Origin: an uncultured Rhodospirillaceae bacterium
Lineage (GTDB): Bacteria; Pseudomonadota; Alphaproteobacteria; RF32; CAG-239
NCBI GenBank assembly: GCA_900313355.1
Contig: OMQZ01000158.1
Coordinates: 1 to 7,165, forward strand
Direction of reading: 5' to 3'
DNA length: 7,165 bases
Below the pieces are notes generated by a model that saw nothing but the letters and a program-made list of their open reading frames with translations, was not told the DNA's origin and did not search any database. The position numbers were made by a program, and so were the translations under genes. This document shows positions 5,280 to 7,165 of the stretch, in pieces (position 1 is the first letter of the stretch; every line of letters starts with the position of its first letter).

Positions 5280-6239
5280 ATGAAAAAATTTATTTTTATT
5301 TTTTCCTTTTTGTTTGTGTTTTCATCTTATGCCCAAGATGGAAATCTGCCTGTTATGGATGAAGAAGATTTGAATTTTGATTTGAAAGAAGATGCCTTCG
5401 GAAATAAGGTCGAAATTGAAGTCGAACCGGAAAAAGAACCGGTTAAAATAGATACAAGGCGTTCACTTTCTCAGAATTTGAAAGAAACCGTTCCAACCGA
5501 GGAAATTAAATCAGAGGTTAAGGAAACCGTTGATTCGGCGCAAAACTGGGTTAAAAATTTGTTTAAGGGCAGCAAAGGACAATCCGAATCGATTCAAAAT
5601 TTGCTTAATGAAAGTCAGAAAAAGTCGAAAATAAAACGTTCTAATGCTGCTGTTTTTGATATATCAGGTGTGATGCTTCAGATGAGCTATAAACAAGCAG
5701 AAGAGCAGCTCTTAAAGCGTGGTTATCGTAAGACGACACAAAAAATGGATATTCCGAATTTTATTCGCTGGCGCAATGAAGAGACCTGTCGAAATCAAGG
5801 TGTTGTCGGCTATGAGAGGTTGGAAAATTGTGTGATACGTTTGGCGCAAAAAGGAAATTATCAATATATATCTCAAGCAAGTTTTAATAAATTTGATACA
5901 AAAGAAACAGTTAATATTTTTCTTTCTTCAACCTTTACAAACAATAAGGTATATAAGGTTTTGTATCGGAGCGAAGCCGCAAACAAAATCGGCAACAGCA
6001 CCAAAGCGATTTATTTGCAGCGTTTGAAAATTTTTGATTTTTGGAAGAAAATTAATCAGAAATATGGCGTTCCTGATAACAAGGATGAAGTTACTTGGGG
6101 ATTAGGCGCCAATAAGCCATATTTGCAGGCGGCGACCGGCATCTTAAAGCTTGAGGATCCTGTTTTGCAGCAACTTGATGTAAATCGTATGTCAAGAGAA
6201 GATCAACGCTTTATTCATTCAGATATTTATACATTTTAA
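5280..6239 (+). CDS. Exported protein of unknown function, first gene of the chpT unit
   Basis: The 319-residue product starts with a signal peptide (MKKFIFIFSFLFVFSSYA, cleavage after Ala18, then QDGN). Residues 19-120 are charged and low in hydrophobics, with an acidic stretch (DEEDLNFDLKED, EVEPEKEPVK) and then Lys/Ser-rich helix, and so are probably disordered or a linker. A folded domain follows from about 125: FDISGVMLQMSYKQAEEQLLKRGYRKT has the shape of the 'V-x-G-V-x-L-x-M-S-x-x-E-A-x-x-x-L-x-x-x-G-Y' helix-turn element of several periplasmic domains. Cys170 and Cys184 are the only mature cysteines and could form a disulfide. Two aromatic Gly/Trp segments (FDFWKKINQKYGVP, EVTWGLG) come later. 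I recognise no named family. GAGGA stands 5 bases before the ATG. A weak promoter (TTTAAG, 17 bases, TAATCT at 5231-5259) is possible. chpT begins 12 bases after the stop. Confidence 0.8.
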   Translation: MKKFIFIFSFLFVFSSYAQDGNLPVMDEEDLNFDLKEDAFGNKVEIEVEPEKEPVKIDTRRSLSQNLKETVPTEEIKSEVKETVDSAQNWVKNLFKGSKGQSESIQNLLNESQKKSKIKRSNAAVFDISGVMLQMSYKQAEEQLLKRGYRKTTQKMDIPNFIRWRNEETCRNQGVVGYERLENCVIRLAQKGNYQYISQASFNKFDTKETVNIFLSSTFTNNKVYKVLYRSEAANKIGNSTKAIYLQRLKIFDFWKKINQKYGVPDNKDEVTWGLGANKPYLQAATGILKLEDPVLQQLDVNRMSREDQRFIHSDIYTF

Positions 6240-6245
6240 GGTTTT

Positions 6246-6254
6246 AAGGAAATG
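6246..6254 (+). promoter_or_regulatory. Shine-Dalgarno crowded against the chpT start codon
   Basis: AAGGA (6246-6250) is separated from the ATG at 6252 by a single base, where 5-9 bases is normal. The stop of the preceding gene (6237-6239) is in the same frame, and no other ATG, GTG or TTG lies between. Initiation at this site probably depends on ribosomes finishing the upstream gene. Confidence 0.55.
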
Positions 6255-6863
6255 GGCATTTCACCAACTCTCATTACAGAACTTGTTTGCACGCGCATAA
6301 GCCATGATTTAATCGGAAATATCGGCGCAATTTCAAATGCTATGGAACTCTGGGATGATGATCCGTCTGATTTGGGGGATTTGAAACCATTGTTAGAGGG
6401 GAGTTCTAAAACGCTTTCGGCGAGATTAAAGTTTTTCAGGCTTGCCTTTGGCTTAAAAAATGCGGCGCCCAAAGAATTAAGTGAGCTTAATTCGATTATT
6501 GATGCTTATTTGGCCAGTATCGGGAATCCTCAAATGCCGATTAAGATGAAATCAGGCGTTGCAAATGTTTCGCTTTATAAAATCGTGATGCTCGCTGTTA
6601 TGGGCCTTTCTGATGTTTTTGTGCGAGGCGGTCAAATTATTGTTGATGAAACGGATGAGGGGCTGTCTTTTGAGGCTGTTTCTGATTTTGAGTTGTCGGC
6701 ATCAAAACTGGAAAATATTAATAAAGCGATTAAGGGTGTTTTGCCGGATGATAATCCGGCATTGCTTGCTCCGATTGTTTATCTTTCAAGCCTTATAAAT
6801 GAAGTCGGGGTTAAACTGATATTGGAATATCAGACGAAAAGAGCCGTTTTAAGTGTTAGATAA
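6252..6863 (+). CDS. chpT: Histidine phosphotransferase ChpT
   Basis: ChpT is the dimeric phosphorelay protein that takes phosphate from the receiver domain of the hybrid kinase CckA and passes it to CtrA and CpdR, controlling the alphaproteobacterial cell cycle and CtrA proteolysis. The 203 residues are of family length (DUF2328/HPTransfase). The N-terminal dimerisation helix holds CTRISHDLIGNIGAISNAMEL (13-33), with His18 as the phosphorylated residue followed by the typical Asp19-Leu20. The second helix spans roughly 44-69. The C-terminal half (about 98-203) is the degenerate Bergerat-like fold that binds no ATP; its end LLAPIVYLSSLINEVGVKLILE matches the family tail. It is cotranscribed with the exported protein upstream (12-base gap, same frame as its stop). 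It converges with atpC, the two stop codons being 4 bases apart. Neither CckA nor CtrA is in the window. Confidence 0.9.
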   Translation: MGISPTLITELVCTRISHDLIGNIGAISNAMELWDDDPSDLGDLKPLLEGSSKTLSARLKFFRLAFGLKNAAPKELSELNSIIDAYLASIGNPQMPIKMKSGVANVSLYKIVMLAVMGLSDVFVRGGQIIVDETDEGLSFEAVSDFELSASKLENINKAIKGVLPDDNPALLAPIVYLSSLINEVGVKLILEYQTKRAVLSVR

Positions 6864-6867
6864 AAAT

Positions 6868-7128
6868 TTATATCTCTTCTATATTTTCAACGGCGATTTG
6901 GCAGAAATCTTGTGCAATTTCTGCCACACCGTTGCTGATTTTCCATTTTTTAATAGCTTGATTGTTTGTATCAAGCAGGGCAACCACGCCCGCTTTAAGA
7001 AGTTGGGAACGAGGGGCTCGTTCATGAATAATGGTCAAATTGCCCTCAGCAACGGGCAATAGGACTTTGTCCGCCGATGTTTGAACATAGACCTTATCAG
7101 GTAAACATATTTTAAGTTCAATCGCCAT
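6868..7128 (-). CDS. atpC: F1 ATP synthase epsilon subunit, short form without C-terminal helices
   Basis: Epsilon sits on the central stalk of F1 beside gamma and couples rotation to the c-ring. The 86 residues match its N-terminal beta-sandwich: MAIELKICLPDKV, then VLLPVAEGNLTIIHERAP with Pro25, Gly29, His35 and Ala38-Pro39, then LKAGVV with Gly47 and a last strand near KKWKISNGVAEI. Usual epsilon subunits are 130-140 residues, with two C-terminal helices that can inhibit ATP hydrolysis. Here the frame ends right after the beta domain, as in the 88-residue Chlorobium epsilon. The ATG at 7128 is chosen because it lies 4 bases after the atpD stop; the TTG at 7140 would overlap atpD and add four residues. 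GAGG inside the atpD end is 12 bases upstream, so coupling to atpD is likely. Confidence 0.85.
   Translation of the reverse strand: MAIELKICLPDKVYVQTSADKVLLPVAEGNLTIIHERAPRSQLLKAGVVALLDTNNQAIKKWKISNGVAEIAQDFCQIAVENIEEI
6900..6925. repeat. 9-bp hairpin inside the 3' end of atpC
   Basis: GGCAGAAAT (6900-6908) and ATTTCTGCC (6917-6925) form a perfect stem with an 8-base loop. The outer bases CGG (6891-6893) and CCG (6929-6931) may also pair. It lies 37 bases past the chpT stop and within atpC. With only 4 bases between the convergent genes, it is the best visible candidate for slowing or ending chpT transcription, but no U tract follows directly. Confidence 0.4.
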
Positions 7129-7132
7129 TTTT

Positions 7133-7165
7133 TTAAGCAACCTCTTTCATCTTCTTTGCTTTTTC
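7133..7165 (-). CDS. atpD: F1 ATP synthase beta subunit, last codons only
   Basis: On the minus strand from the right edge, the frame reads EKAKKMKEVA followed by TAA at 7135-7133. A lysine-rich, alanine-rich helix ending AKK-x4-A is the usual C-terminus of AtpD, the catalytic subunit of F1. Its position 4 bases before atpC gives the standard atpD-atpC order. Only ten codons and the stop are visible, so the call rests on this ending together with the neighbour. Confidence 0.75.
   Translation of the reverse strand, partial: EKAKKMKEVA

Noticed and set aside
7129..7140. TTG at 7140 as the atpC start
   Set aside because: It would overlap the atpD stop region and add LKK-type residues not typical of epsilon; the ATG at 7128, 4 bases after the atpD stop, fits better.

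Overview
The window looks like chromosomal DNA from an A+T-rich alphaproteobacterium, possibly a host- or gut-associated lineage. ChpT, the phosphotransfer protein of the CckA-ChpT-CtrA cell-cycle pathway, is essentially confined to Alphaproteobacteria. LpxA shows a Gram-negative outer membrane with lipid A. The atpD-atpC order at the right edge is the usual end of the bacterial F1 operon, and TrmFO is common in this class. The exact lineage is inferred and cannot be settled from the sequence alone.

Layout, left to right. (1) At 1-190, on the minus strand, is the 5' part of a lipoprotein gene. Its richer G+C, its lack of a Shine-Dalgarno sequence and a promoter of Bacteroidetes type (TTG-N19-TAnnTTTG) do not fit the rest of the window. 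(2) At 400-1230 (+) is lpxA, standing alone. It is flanked on both sides by intergenic DNA with five copies of AATTCGT, several inside dyads, including a perfect 14-bp stem. (3) At 1490-1891 (+) is a small exported helical protein with its own promoter, closed by a bidirectional terminator. (4) At 1940-5153 are three minus-strand genes. In transcription order they are trmFO, a squalene/phytoene synthase-family gene with altered aspartate motifs, and an outer-membrane beta-barrel protein. (5) At 5280-6863 (+) is a two-gene unit: a large exported protein of unknown function followed by chpT. (6) At 6868-7165 (-) are atpC, which encodes only the N-terminal beta domain of ATP synthase epsilon, and the last codons of atpD.

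Much of the window concerns the cell envelope: lipid A, an outer-membrane barrel, a possible hopanoid or squalene enzyme, and three exported proteins. Added to this are one tRNA modification enzyme, one cell-cycle regulator and the F1 ATPase. No tRNA, rRNA, CRISPR array, transposase or phage gene was seen. No gene-free stretch exceeds 300 bases; the longest (1231-1489) holds the repeats, hairpin and promoter described below. I found no clear new defence or mobile system. The points most worth following are the altered synthase motifs, the short epsilon subunit, the AATTCGT dyads around lpxA, and the foreign-looking lipoprotein at the left edge.
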